Below are positions 22,169 to 33,655 of a DNA stretch of 64,000 bases, in pieces (position 1 is the first letter of the stretch; each line of letters starts with the position of its first letter). Position numbers and translations under genes: made by a program. The stretch is taken from contig CM075671.1 in NCBI GenBank assembly GCA_037962975.1, positions 11,331,001 through 11,395,000 on the forward strand, written 5' to 3'. Origin of the DNA: Clitoria ternatea (Eukaryota > Streptophyta > Magnoliopsida > Fabales > Fabaceae). Below the pieces are notes generated by a model. That model was not told where the DNA came from. It was given only the letters and a program-made list of their open reading frames with translations, and ran no database searches.

Positions 22169-22986
22169 TGAAACATCCGGGTTTAATAAAGACGAGCCCG
22201 GATTGAAACATCCCGGTTTAATAAAGACAAGCTCGGATTGAAGAATTTTTTTTTTTTGCGTTCAAATCCGGAGTCGGGGGAAAAATATAACGTCCTTATT
22301 TTTAAAATAAAATTTCAACAATCCAAACAAAACTTTACAAATAATTCAAATTTCTAAAACAGAGGCCGGATTCAACAATTTCAACATCGGTTTTACATCA
22401 AGTAGACCGGCTCATTTACAAATACATATACATAATAAATCCGGTATACACAGGAGCCGGCCAAGGCTTCTACCAAAATTAACTATGTACAATCCGAGCT
22501 GTTGAGTGACTTCACATATCATTTCTGTGTCCGACCTCCACTGAAAAATAACAACAGTAGGGGTGAGCATAAACATATCAAATGATAGTTATTGAATCGG
22601 ATTAAAAGTCCAATTCATAACTATAAATAAACACATTTGAGATATACCAACACTTCATAAAATAGCATGTTATTCTCAATAACACATATATCAGTGCATA
22701 CACATGCTCAATCAAATGGATCCATTATTAAGTCTTTTAAGTTGTGTTGCAACACTGGCTCCCCGAGCCATAACTCAGCTCTCAGCTGATTCGGCCGTTT
22801 TACAGGTACCAAACCGTTTGCACCCAATGTGACACCATCACTCTCAGTGACAACGGTCAGTGCCACGGGCTAAACCCCCCGAGCCCCGCTCAAGAGGTTG
22901 CCTTGAGTCCCACCCAAGGTCTTTTTGTGGAATCCTCGAAACCACAATAATATATCATGTTCAATCATCATATAAGCATCCCATGC

Positions 22987-23017
<31 letters not shown>

Positions 23018-24259
23018 AAAATTCATGAAAACCATTCTCATCATATAGCATCTCATGCCATTCAAATCATCATCATTAATCACATATCATCATCATATTT
23101 CCTACTGCATCTCAAGCAGAGGAATCATAAAAAATTCACATATATCACATATACAATTCATAGCACATAATATATCACACATATCATACATATTCGGGAT
23201 TCATTGTTGAAAATAATAATATTATCCCGATTTCATTCATAAACCATACATTTAAGATGTAACGCTCCCCCTACCTGGAAATACAGAGTTCCAATAGCTT
23301 TTAAAGCTATAACCAAGTCACTGCTCATAAATTCCAACTGGAATTGCAGTTCTACACCAGTTCCAAGCTTTCTTACTTATGAAATCCCAACGTTCACGTG
23401 AAAGAGAAGAAAGGAAGATTAATTTCTCCTTTGTTAATGGTTTCCAACAGAGATTGGAGAGAAAAGGATTATAGATGATGTTTTTCACTTCCAAAAGTTC
23501 TGAATTAATCCAACAGTAGGAGCATTTATATTATTCACGTAGAAGAGACATGAATGATAGGAAGTTGTCTGCTACACGTTTCTATAATTGATAAGGAAGA
23601 AACAAGATATTTAAAGAAAAGAGGATAAGACAAAACAGAGAGGGTCCCATATTTAGAAAATATCAGAAGAGAATATACTAAAAGAATGACATGGAAATTC
23701 TTAATAATTAAATTAATTATTAATTCCGACTCGGTATCATATCTGATCCGGTCTGGATACGGCCCCAAGGTTATCCGGTCTGGATACCGGCTCTAAGGAT
23801 AAGAAGTCATCTAACTGTCCTTGAGGGCAACCGGTATCCTGGCATAGTATCAACGTATCAGAAATCTGAGCTAACGTTTGAGAGACCGGACCCTTCATCC
23901 ATTCTCCAACAGGGAAGCATCGTCACACCGGTCATCCGTTTATATACTACCAGTCTCACAAGTACATTTTCAAACTATGACTCTGTGAGATGTTCTCTCT
24001 CACAACTTGCTATTGTATTGCTTAAGTATTATCAAGTTCACATACACTCTTCCAACTTGAGTGTTGGAGAATCTTTGCAGGTGACACCACCTGTCGCCCA
24101 CACCAACGCATGAGGTCGGTGTGAAAGTTCTCCAAGACAACAAGACCGGATCAAAGAGATTAGATACACACAGAACCGGTCTTCATCCTCATTCACAGAG
24201 ACCGGATACACACAAAACCGGTCTCCAACCCATTCAATCCTTAATTTTAGGATGTTACA
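22169..24259 (-). repeat. 3' LTR (element orientation) of the Tekay element
   Basis: Aligns along its whole length with 28910-30986. It contains an (AT)n run at 22987-23013 that is much shorter in the other LTR, a duplicated 43-bp block at its right-hand (element) end (22169-22254), and a segment of Tat LTR type (23744-24240). Confidence 0.9.
23744..24240 (+). repeat. Tat-LTR-like segment inside the Tekay LTR
   Basis: Starts TGATCCGGTCTGGATAC, the same start as the 806-bp Tat LTR. It later shares a block of about 95 bp (24056-24149: TGTTGGAGAATCTTTGCAGG through GACAACAAGACCGG) with the Tat LTRs at 20488-20581 and 62618-62710. It lies antisense to the Tekay element. Its counterpart is at 30470-30967 in the other LTR. 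Confidence 0.8.
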
Positions 24260-24272
24260 ATTCTCCCCTCCT
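24260..24272 (-). other. Polypurine tract of the Tekay element
   Basis: Minus strand reads AGGAGGGGAGAAT directly before the LTR start TGTAACATCC. Confidence 0.75.
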
Positions 24273-24311
24273 ACAAAAATTTCATCATCGAAATTTAAAC
24301 ATAGATATACC

Positions 24312-27300
24312 TTAATGAAATAACTCGGGATATTGTTGCCTCATAGCGTCTTCACATTCCCAAGTATGCATAATACATTGATCCTACCGCCATGCAACCT
24401 TGACCAACTGAACATTCTTGCTTCTCAAGCGTTTTGCCGATCTGTCCACTATACCAGTGGGCTCGGCTATAGTAGTCAAGTTCTCACGGATTTCAACATC
24501 ATCATCCGGCATCTCTTGAGTAGGATCTGGTAAATACTTCCTCAATTGAGAAACATGGAACACGCTATGTAAATTTGATAAATGAGATGGTAATGCTATC
24601 TGATATGCAACAGGTCCGACTCTCTTCAATATTTCATACGGACCAATATACCTCAGGCTCAATTTCTTGCTTTTCAATGCTCTCCTAATGCCTTTGCTAG
24701 GAGAAACTTTCAGAAAGATTTTGTCGCCGACCTGAAATTCAATCGGCTTCGTCCGCTTATCGTAATAACTCTTCTGGCGATCTTGCGATGCTTTCATTTT
24801 ATCTTTGATTATTTGAATTTGCTCGGAGGTTTGCTGTACAATCTCAGGTCCTAGCATTAAGCTCTCACCCGATTCAGACCAGCAAAGAGGGGTTCGGTAC
24901 TTCCTGCCATATAAAGCTTCGTATGGAGCCATATCAATACTGCTGTGATAACTATTATTATAGGTAAATTCAATCAGTGGAAGGTATTGCACCCATCTAC
25001 CCCCATGCTCTAACACACAGGACCTCAACAAGTCCTCTAAACTCTGGATAGTACGCTCGGACTGCCCATCTGTCTGAGGATGATAGGCCGAACTCAATTG
25101 AAGCTTCGATCCTAACTCCTGATACAAACTTCCCCAAAATCGGGAAGTGAACCTCGGATCTCTATCCGACACAATAAAAGATGGAACACCATGCAGCCGG
25201 ACTATCTCATTAATATATAACTGTGCTAGTCTCTGCAAGGGGTAACTCATATTGATCGACAAGAAATGTGCAAACTTTGTTAACCGATCTACAATAACCC
25301 AAATAACATCATGACCACTCTGAGTCCGGGGTAATCCCATTACAAAATCCATAGCAATAGCATCCCATTTCCATACAGGAATATCTAAAGGTTGTAAACC
25401 ACCAGACGGTTTTTGATGTTCAACCTTTGCTTTCTGATAAATTATACAATGAGCCATGAAGTTAGCTATATCTCTCTTCATTCCGGGCCACCAAAAATGC
25501 AATTTCAAATCATGATACATCTTAGTAGTAAACGGATGAATACTCAGCATACTCCGATGTGCTTCATCAAGTACGGATTGTCGTAAGTCACCCGAACTAG
25601 GTACATAAATCCGACCTTTTACTCGGTAAATTCTATCAGAGCCCTCAGTTAAGAATAAATCTTTACCTTTAGCTTGAGTTTCTTTCATCTCAACTAAATA
25701 AGAATTCAACATCTGTTGTACGTAGACAAGCTTCAAAAATTCATTGGCTATTTTCAAAATACCAAGAGTTACTTTCTGAGACAAAGAGATTTTCACATGC
25801 AGATTCATATCTCAGAATTTCTCAAGTAACTCCATCTCCTTAACCATCAGTACGGCCATATGGATGGATTTTTGACTTAAGGCATTGGCTACAACATTTG
25901 CCTTTCCGGGGTGGTATTTCAAGTCGAAATCATAATTTTTTAGAAACTCATTCCACCTTCTCTGCCTTATATTCAACTCTTTCTGGTCAAACAAATATTT
26001 CAAACTTTTATGGTCACTATACACTTCGAATTTAGAGCCATAAAGATAATGCCTCCAAATTTTCAATGCAAAGACCACAATTGCCAACTCTAGATCATGC
26101 GTAGGATAGTTTTGTTCGTGAGGTCGCAACTGACGCGAAGCATAAGCGATCACTCGGCCGTTCTGCATCAATACACATCCTAGGCCGAGTCTGGATGCAT
26201 CGCAATAGAGTACAAAACTTTCTTGCAAGTTTGACAATGCCAAGACCGGAGTAGTAGTCAATCTAGCCTTCAATTCTTAGAAACTCTTTTCACACTCGGA
26301 AGACCACACAAAAGGAACATTCTTTTGGGTTAGCTTGGTCAGTGGCAATACAATCTTAGAGAATCCTTCAATGAATCTCTGATAGTAACCAGCTAAACCC
26401 ATAAAACTCCTGACCTCAGTAACTGACTTAGGTCTCTCCCAAGCCATAACAGCTTCCACTTTGGAAGGATCAACAAAGACACCTTCCTTGGAGATCACAT
26501 GACCCAGGAATTGAATTTTGTCCATCCAGAATTCACACTTAGATAATTTGGCAAATAATTGCTTCTCTTTAAGCACTTGAAGTACCAAACGTAGATGCTC
26601 CTCGTGCTCCTCATGAGACTTTGAATAAATCAATATATCATCAATAAATACCACCACAAACCGATCCAAGTAAGGATGAAAAATGTTGTTCATATAATTC
26701 ATGAACACAGCCAGAGCATTAGTCACTCCGAATGGCATTACCACGTATTCATAGTGACCATACCGGGTCCTGAACGCCGTCTTAGGAATATCCGACGTCT
26801 TAACTCGGATCTGATGGTATCCAGATCGCAAATCAATTTTTGAAAAGACCGACGCATCACGCAACTGATCAATTAAGTCATCGTTTCTAGGAAATGGGTA
26901 TTTATTCTTGATGGTCAACTTATTTAATTGGCGGTAATCAACACATAACTGCATACTACCATCCTTTTTCTTAACTAGTAACACCGGAGCACCCCACGGT
27001 GATATACTAGGTCGGATAAACTATTTCTCAAGCAGTTCATCAACTTGTTTCTTTAACTTGGCTAATTCAATCAGAGACATCCTATAAGGAGCTCTGGAGA
27101 TCGGTTCAGCTCCAGGAATCAGATCAATAGAGAACTCAATTTCTCTATCAGGAGGAACACCAAGTATATCCTCTGAAAATAACTCAGAAAAATCACATAC
27201 AACAGGAATATCATGGATTCTAGATTCACTCTTTCCATCAATCATACAGAATAACATAAATAGCTGAGATATACCTTGAATTTCATAATCATCGGCTTTC

Positions 27301-27599
27301 TGATTAGGAAAGATCACCCGCCGATTCCGACAATCAACTAGGACTCTATTGGCCGAGAGCCAATCCATACCAAGAATAATGTCAAGACCTCTTAAAGGTA
27401 GACATATCAAATCAGCAACAAAATTCCTATCACCCAGAGTGAAGGATACATTTTTACATATCATGGAAGTCCATAGTTTAGCACCAGTCGGATTAGATAC
27501 ATTTAATGTCTGATTCATAGCAACAATAGGTAATCTCATATGCATGACACAATCATTGGAAATAAATGAATGAGTTACACCCGAGTCAAACACCACGTT
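24312..27599 (-). pseudogene. Tekay pol: protease, RT, RNase H, integrase, chromodomain
   Basis: One minus-strand frame. Protease: FDSGVTHSFIS near 27590. RT: DYRQLNKLTIKNKYPFPRND near 26930 and catalytic VVFIDDILIYSK near 26640. RNase H: LYCDASRLGLGCVLM near 26205 and YSDHKSLKYL near 26010. Integrase: an HHCC region whose last Cys is replaced (CIIYQ where CxxCQ is usual, near 25440), then AMDFVMGLP (25350), VSDRDPRFTSRFW (25160) and HPQTDGQSERT (25070). The C-terminus (LVKVAWR, stop at 24384, then TWECEDAMRQQYPELF) matches the chromodomain tail of chromoviruses. In-frame stops at 27021, 26277, 25812 and 24384. Chromodomains guide integration to chromatin. Confidence 0.9.
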
Positions 27600-28730
27600 A
27601 AGAATAGTATTTCCGAGTAAACACTTACTCTGGACTAGATCATTAGCTTGTGCAGCCTCCTTAGCAGTAATAGCATATACTCATCCTGCAGCTGGTGAAC
27701 CAGATGTCCCAGCCCGATCGTTCCTCGGCACCACAGAATTGTTACCTCGTCCACCATTGCCTCTGCCACCCCGGTTACCATTTCCACGGCCTCGACCTCG
27801 GAAGCCTCCATGATTTACACTAGTATTCGATTCAGTCGGTTATAAAAGAGGACAGTTAGGATGAATATGTCCTCTCTCATTACAATGATAGCAGATAACC
27901 TCTTCTTCTTTTTTACAATTCCGCGCATAATGATCTCCACCACATCGGAAACATTTAATGTCCCTTGGACGACTCACCGATCGGCCACCATAATTCACTT
28001 GGACTCGGGATTTAGAGGATGATCCTCCTCTAACAGACTTCCCTTGCCTTTTAAAACTGATTGATGATAGCTTTGAAGAACTATCCGACCTGCTGCTCGA
28101 CCCAGTAGAAACTTTACCGTCTTCCTCATATATTCGACATTTGTTAACAAGGATCGGAAAGCTTCTAATTTCCTGATGTCAGAAAGCTTTCTTGATTTTT
28201 GGGTTCAAGCCGCTCTCAAATTTGATGCACTTTGAACCTTCAGTTCCCGACAATTGAAAAGGAGGCTAAAACAAACACAGTTCTTCAAATTTTACCGCGT
28301 ACTCCTCCACACTCAGATTACCTTGTCTGAGTTCCATGAATTCCGATTCTTTTTGGCTCCTAACAGTATTCGGGAAGTATTTTTCAAAGAAATATTCCTT
28401 GAAATTTTCCCAGTTTAGCTCGATTTCCATGGCTACCAGTCAGGCTTTAGCCATTCTCCACCAGTTCTCAGCTTCTTTCCGAAGCATGAACACTGTATAC
28501 TCGACCTTCTGTGCCTCAGTGCACTGCAGACTGTCAAAGATCCATTCAAGATTCTGGATCTAGGCATAAGCTTGATCAGGCTGAAATCCTCCATGGAATT
28601 CAGTCAGTTTTTGTTTGAGAAAACAATCAATACTATGATTGTCTCTCAGTTGAGGTTGGTTCTGCCTTTCTAATATATCAGCCACACGCTGGAAGGCAGC
28701 AACCATTGCATCCATACCATGAGGGTCCAT
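27600..28730 (-). pseudogene. Tekay gag with two zinc knuckles
   Basis: Starts at the ATG at 28730-28728 (MDPHGMDAMVAAFQRVADIL) and shares the pol frame. The gag core (RKEAENWWRMAKA, then FKEYFFEKYFPNTVR) is followed by two CX2CX4HX4C knuckles: CFRCGGDHYARNC (about 27945) and CYHCNERGHIHPNC (about 27893). A Gly/Arg/Asn-rich stretch comes next. In-frame stops at about 28560, 28440, 28266, 28179, 27840 and 27681. Two knuckles are unusual but known in plant chromoviruses. Confidence 0.85.
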
Positions 28731-28894
28731 TTTCTTATCCTAAAATAATCATCACACTTTAGTACCTCTCATGGATATGAAAGCAATTTATTTCTAGTTG
28801 ATTTCCTCAACTATAACACGTAACAACAATGATATGATTTCACTCAATTCATAGCATTTAGTAGCTAAACCTTGGCCTTGGACTTTTCAAGTCT

Positions 28895-28906
28895 GCTCTG
28901 ATACCA
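28895..28906 (-). other. Primer-binding site, initiator tRNA-Met type
   Basis: Minus strand TGGTATCAGAGC, the standard site complementary to the 3' end of initiator tRNA-Met. It is 3 bp inside the LTR end at 28910. Confidence 0.85.
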
Positions 28907-28909
28907 AAA

Positions 28910-30986
28910 TGAAACATCCTGGTTTAATAAAGACGACCCCGGATTGAAACATCCCGGTTTAATAAAGACAAGCCCGGATTGAAGGAAAATTTTTTTTTTA
29001 CGTTCAAATCCGGAGTCGGGGGAAAAATATAACGTCCTTATTTTTAAAATAAAATTTCAACAATCCAAACAAAACTTTGCAAATAATTCAAATTTCTAAA
29101 ACAGAGGCCGGATTCAACAATTTCAACATTGGTATTACATCAAGTAGACCGACTCATTTACAAATACATCTACATAATAAATCCGGTATACATAGGAGTC
29201 GACCAAGGCTTCTACCAAAATTAACTATGTACAATTCGAGCTGCTGAGTGACTTCACATATCATTTCTATGTCTGACCTCCACTGAAAAATAACAATAGT
29301 AGGGGTGAGCATAAACATATCAAATGATAGTTATTGAATCGGATTAAAAGTCCAATTCATAACTATAAATAAAACAATCTAAGATATACCAACACATCAT
29401 AAAATAGCATGTTATTCTCAATAACACATATATCAGTGCATACACATGCTCAATCAAATGGATCCATTATTAAGTCTTTTAAGTTGTGTTGCAACACTGG
29501 CTCCCCAAGCCATAACTCAGCTCTCAGCTGATTCGGCCATTTTACAGGTACCAGACCGTTTGCACCTAATATGACACCATCACTCTCAGTGACAACGGTC
29601 AGTGCCACGGGCTAAAACCCCGAGCCCCGCTCAAGAGGTTGCCTTGAGTCCTACCCAAGGTCTTTTTGTGGAATCCTCGAAACCACAATAATATATCATG
29701 TTCAATCATCATATAAGCATCCCATGCATACATATATATATCATGAAAAATTCATGAAAACCATTCTCATCATATAGCATCTCATGCCATTCAAATCATC
29801 ATCATTAATCACATATCATCATATTTCCTACTACATCTCAAGCAGAGGAATCATCAAAAATTCACATATATCACATATACAATTCATAGCACATAATATA
29901 TCATACATATCATACATATTCGGGATTCATTGTTGAAAATAACAATATTATCCCGATTCCATTCATAAACCATACATTTAAGATGTAACGCTCCCCCTAC
30001 CTGGAAATACAGAGTTCCAACAGCTTTTAAAGCTATAACCAAGTCACTGCTCACAAATTCCAACTGGAATTGCAGTGCTGCACCAGTTCCAAGCTTTCTT
30101 ACTAATGAAATCCCAACGTTCACGTGAAAGAGAAGAAAGGAAGATTAATTTCTCCTTCGTTAATGGTTTCCAACAGAGATTGGAGAGAAAAGGATTATAG
30201 ATGATGTTTTTCACTTCCAAAAGTTCTGAATTAATCCAACAGTAGGAGCATTTATATTATTCACGCAGAAAAGATGTGAATAATAGGAAGTTGTCTGCTA
30301 CACATTTCTTTAATTGATAAGGAAGAAACAAGATATTTAAAGAAAAGAGGATAAGACAAAACAGAGAGGGTCCCATATTTAGAAAATATCAGAAAAGAAT
30401 ATGCTAGAAGAATGATGTGGGAATTCTTAATAATTAAATTAATTATTAATTCCGACTCGGTATCATATCTGATCCGGTCTGGATACCAGCCCCAAGGTTA
30501 TCCGGTCTGGATACCGCCTCTAAGGATAAGAAGTCATCTAACTGTCCTTGAGGGAAACCCGTATCCTGGCGTAGTATCAACGTATCAGAAATCCGAGCTA
30601 ACGTTTGAGAGACCGGACCCTTCATCCGTTCTCCAACAGGGAAGCATCGTCACACCGGTCATCCGTTTATATACTACCGGTCTCATAAGTACATTTTCGG
30701 ACTATGACTCTGTGAGACGTTCTCTCTCACAACTTTCTATTGTATTGCTTAAGTATTATCAAGTTCACATACACTCTTCCAACTTGAGCGTCGGAGAATC
30801 TTTGTAGGTGACACCACCTGTCGCCTACACCAACGCATGAGGTCGGTGTGAAAGTTCTCCAGGACAACAAGACCGGATCAAAGAGATCGGATACATACAG
30901 AACCGGTCTTCATCCTCATTCACAGAGACCGGATACACACAAAACCGGTCTCCAACCCATTCAATCCTTAATTTTATGATGTTACA
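28910..30986 (-). repeat. 5' LTR (element orientation) of the Tekay element
   Basis: 2077 bp, pairs with 22169-24259. Contains the Tat-LTR-like segment at 30470-30967. It differs from its partner by scattered substitutions and a shorter AT run near 29730. Confidence 0.9.
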
Positions 30987-32010
30987 TTGCTTGGGGATGG
31001 ATTATAGAAACTAAGGATACATTAGAGGAAGTTGAAATGCGAACCTTGGGATGAGAGGGTATGGAAGGGTGCTTCAGAGGACCTGGGGTCGCTCCCTAGT
31101 GTCGGGTACTTTCACAATAAAAACCTTCTCAGTCTGACTAGTCTCTAAGTGTTTCTACGCCAGTTGAGCTGTTCATATGCTATAAAGGCATTTATGTTAT
31201 TATCCAGAATTATGAAACAGTGTAAACTCCTGGTTGGCCCAGTGCAAATTAAAACTTTAAGGGCCCATATGCATAAAATGAATGAGATAGTAGTATTAAA
31301 AACACTGCATGACATTCATGTGATTGTGACATTCTATGTGGGTGATTGTGAATGAAAGTATAATTGTTATGTTATGAAAACTCTACATTTATAATTGATT
31401 ATGTATATGATTATGTTTGAAATTATTATAGATTGTGAAAACTCTTATGCTTATGTATTATTTGTAAAGTATTATATTATGTTTCTCACTCCTTCTTGTT
31501 TGAATTTGTGTCTAAAATATATGTTATATGATATATAGCTAGCAGTTCAAGATGAAAGGATGAAATAACAAGAGGATAAATTGGTCTCATCCTCAATCGG
31601 ATAGGAGAAAAGATGTGACAAGAGTAGGATTCCAAAATCACATGGTTTGAAGATAAGGAAATGATTGGTTACAGTCGAAGTAGAGGTATTAAATCTTTAG
31701 TTTTAGTTTACCTTAATACAATATGAAGTTGGATGATTGTAATTCAAGGAAACGGTTAAAATTTCATAAACCTTATTCTTTGGATATGATACTGTAATCT
31801 TTGATCACTTATGATTTTCTGAAAGTTCATTTTATCATTCTGAATCATTTGAAACTTTTTACTTTCAAAATTCAAAAAAAATCAGATGTATATATGTCCT
31901 TGTATAGCGAGATAGGAAGTGATAAATATATATATCTTTCTAAAAAAAATTAAAAGCAAGAAGAGTAGATATATATCTCGTGTATATAAGAGGTGTTACA
32001 GCCGGGGCAT
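30987..32010 (+). repeat. 3' part of the older Tekay-like LTR (right piece) and first internal bases
   Basis: Continues the sequence broken at 22168. It ends GAGGTGTTACA near 32002, matching the TGTAAC start of the related LTR at 50058 as an inverted terminus. The following GTGGTGGATCCTGAGC looks like a damaged TGGTATCAGAGC primer site. No coding frame. Boundaries are inferred. Confidence 0.45.
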
Positions 32011-32178
32011 TACAGTGGTGGATCCTGAGCAAGAGCTGAAAGAAATATGCAATTATGCACTTTAGACAAAGTGCAAAATGATAATTTTTTGATCAAGTTA
32101 AAATATTTTCATTGAATCATGTCATTTTAATACACTTTAAAGGAGTTAAATCCTTCTATAGAATCATATCATTTTTTA
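32011..32178. other. AT-rich DNA left of the foldback element
   Basis: No feature recognised. Confidence 0.4.
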
Positions 32179-32362
32179 GGGTAAAATATACACATGGTTC
32201 CTTACATTTATCCAAAGTCTCAGTTTGGTCCGTCAGAAATTTGGACGGAAATGTGACGTGGCACTGTTGAGTGACACGTGTCATAATTTGGTTGGAGGCA
32301 CGTGTCATAATCTGATGGGCTGAGTGGTTTAGGTTGAAAATTAAAAACATTTTGCCTTCCAT

Positions 32363-32419
32363 GGGACTTGAACTTGGCACCTTTAAATGACAAAAGAAGT
32401 TGCTTTACCACTAGGCCAA
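32363..32419 (-). other. tRNA-like A and B boxes in the left arm
   Basis: Mirror copy: on the minus strand TGGCCTAGTGG is at 32419-32409 and AAGTTCAAGTCCC at 32375-32363. The A box is unchanged between the arms while surrounding bases differ. Confidence 0.5.
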
Positions 32420-32978
32420 TGTGTACCTTTGTAATAAGATGATGGTTTTTTATTTATAAAACATACACTTAAGTTAATTATATGTTAAAAATATATTATT
32501 AAATATATTATTGATAATATACTTATGAAATTATAAATATAAATTATTTATTATTATTTAAAAAATGATATAATATATTAATATTATTTATTATTAATAT
32601 AAATTATTGTAAATATATTTTTTAATGATATATTAAAATATATATTTTAAATAATACTTATTATTATTAAATAATTTTAAAATGTATTATAAAATAATAT
32701 ATTTAAATATTATTAAATATTATGTTAATAATAATTTATATTAATACTATATATAGTATAATTTATTTAATAATACATTTTTAATAATAAATATTATTAA
32801 ATATTTAAAAATTTATTTTTAAAATGTTAGATTAATATTTAATAATTTTTTGAGAAGGATTTTATTAATAATATATTTAATAAATTTATTTATTATAACT
32901 AATAATATTATACATATAATTAACTTAAGTGTATGTTTTATAAATAAAAAACCATCATATTATTACAAAGGTACACCT

Positions 32979-33033
32979 TGGCCTAGTGGTAAAGTAACCT
33001 CTTTTGTCACTTAAAGGTGCCAAGTTCGAGTCT
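32979..33033 (+). other. tRNA-like A and B boxes in the right arm
   Basis: TGGCCTAGTGG (32979-32989) fits the pol III A-box consensus TRGCNNAGYNGG closely. AGTTCGAGTCT (33023-33033) fits the B box GGTTCGANTCC with changes. Spacing is about 34 bp, right for a tRNA or tRNA-derived SINE head. No full cloverleaf with paired acceptor stem was found. Confidence 0.5.
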
Positions 33034-33274
33034 TATGGAAGGCAAAATGTTTTTAATTTTCAACCTAAATCACTCAACCCATCAGATTGTGACACGTGTC
33101 ACTCAACAGTGTCATGTCATATTTTCGTCCAAATTTCTAACGGTGTTAGCAGAGGGGAAAAGTTTGATGCGTTTTATAAACGTCTAGGACCAAACTGGGA
33201 CAAAAAACATAAATGAGACCAAACTGAGACTTTGAATAAACGTAGGGGACCATGTGTATATTTTACCCCTTTTT

Positions 33275-33437
33275 TATTATAAATATTTTAATATCAAAGT
33301 GGATGTCCATAAGCTCTGCAAATAGGGCTCATACCACTCAATGAAGACACACTTCTTTCACTCTTAAAATCTCTTGTTACAAATTTTCTCTTCTTCTAAG
33401 TCCTCTTCTCATACTCTTAGCATTTTAGTTTATAACA
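33275..33437 (+). repeat. 5' LTR of the copia element
   Basis: TATTATAAAT...TTATAACA. The terminal dinucleotide is TA in place of TG in both LTRs. The TATA box position reads TGCAAATA (33317-33324), whereas the 3' LTR has TATAAATA. Confidence 0.9.
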
Positions 33438-33619
33438 CGTTATCAGCACCAAATTCCGACCAACTAAAATCTAGTCAGGTCTACGAAAGGTAATACATGA
33501 TTATTATTGTTATTATTGAGAATTTCAATTTATATACCTTATATTATTTATGTATATATTATAAAAGTTTCCGAAGAACTTATATTTTTAAACATCCCAG
33601 AAGGATGTATAAGATTATA

Positions 33620-33655
<36 letters not shown>

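Larger units (their letters stand above)
22169..30986 (-). mobile_element. Ty3/gypsy Tekay/Del-type chromovirus, complete with two LTRs
   Basis: Minus strand. LTRs of 2091 bp (22169-24259) and 2077 bp (28910-30986) have TG...CA-type ends (TGTAACATCC...GGATGTTTCA in element orientation). Flanking bases are TTGCC left and TTGCT right, a 4/5 match to a target duplication. The primer-binding site matches initiator tRNA-Met, a polypurine tract is present, and gag-pol is a single frame of about 1473 codons ending in a chromodomain-like tail. Ten in-frame stops inactivate it, but no frameshift was found. It inserted into an older LTR (20708-22168 plus 30987-32000). Confidence 0.9.
32179..33269. mobile_element. 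Foldback element with inverted arms of about 330 bp (MULE/MITE-like)
   Basis: The left end GGGTAAAATATACACATGG is mirrored at the right end (CCATGTGTATATTTTACCCC at 33250-33269). The arms run from 32179 to about 32490 and from about 32915 to 33269, with indels. The centre (32490-32915) is almost pure A/T with no ORF. Flanks TTTTTA on both sides could be a target duplication, but they are low-complexity, and the right flank is cut by the copia element at 33275. No transposase is encoded. Long inverted arms suggest a Mutator-like or foldback element. Confidence 0.75.

Noticed and set aside
32979..33050. A true tRNA gene
   Set aside because: A and B boxes are present, but no paired acceptor stem, anticodon loop or terminator T-run was found.
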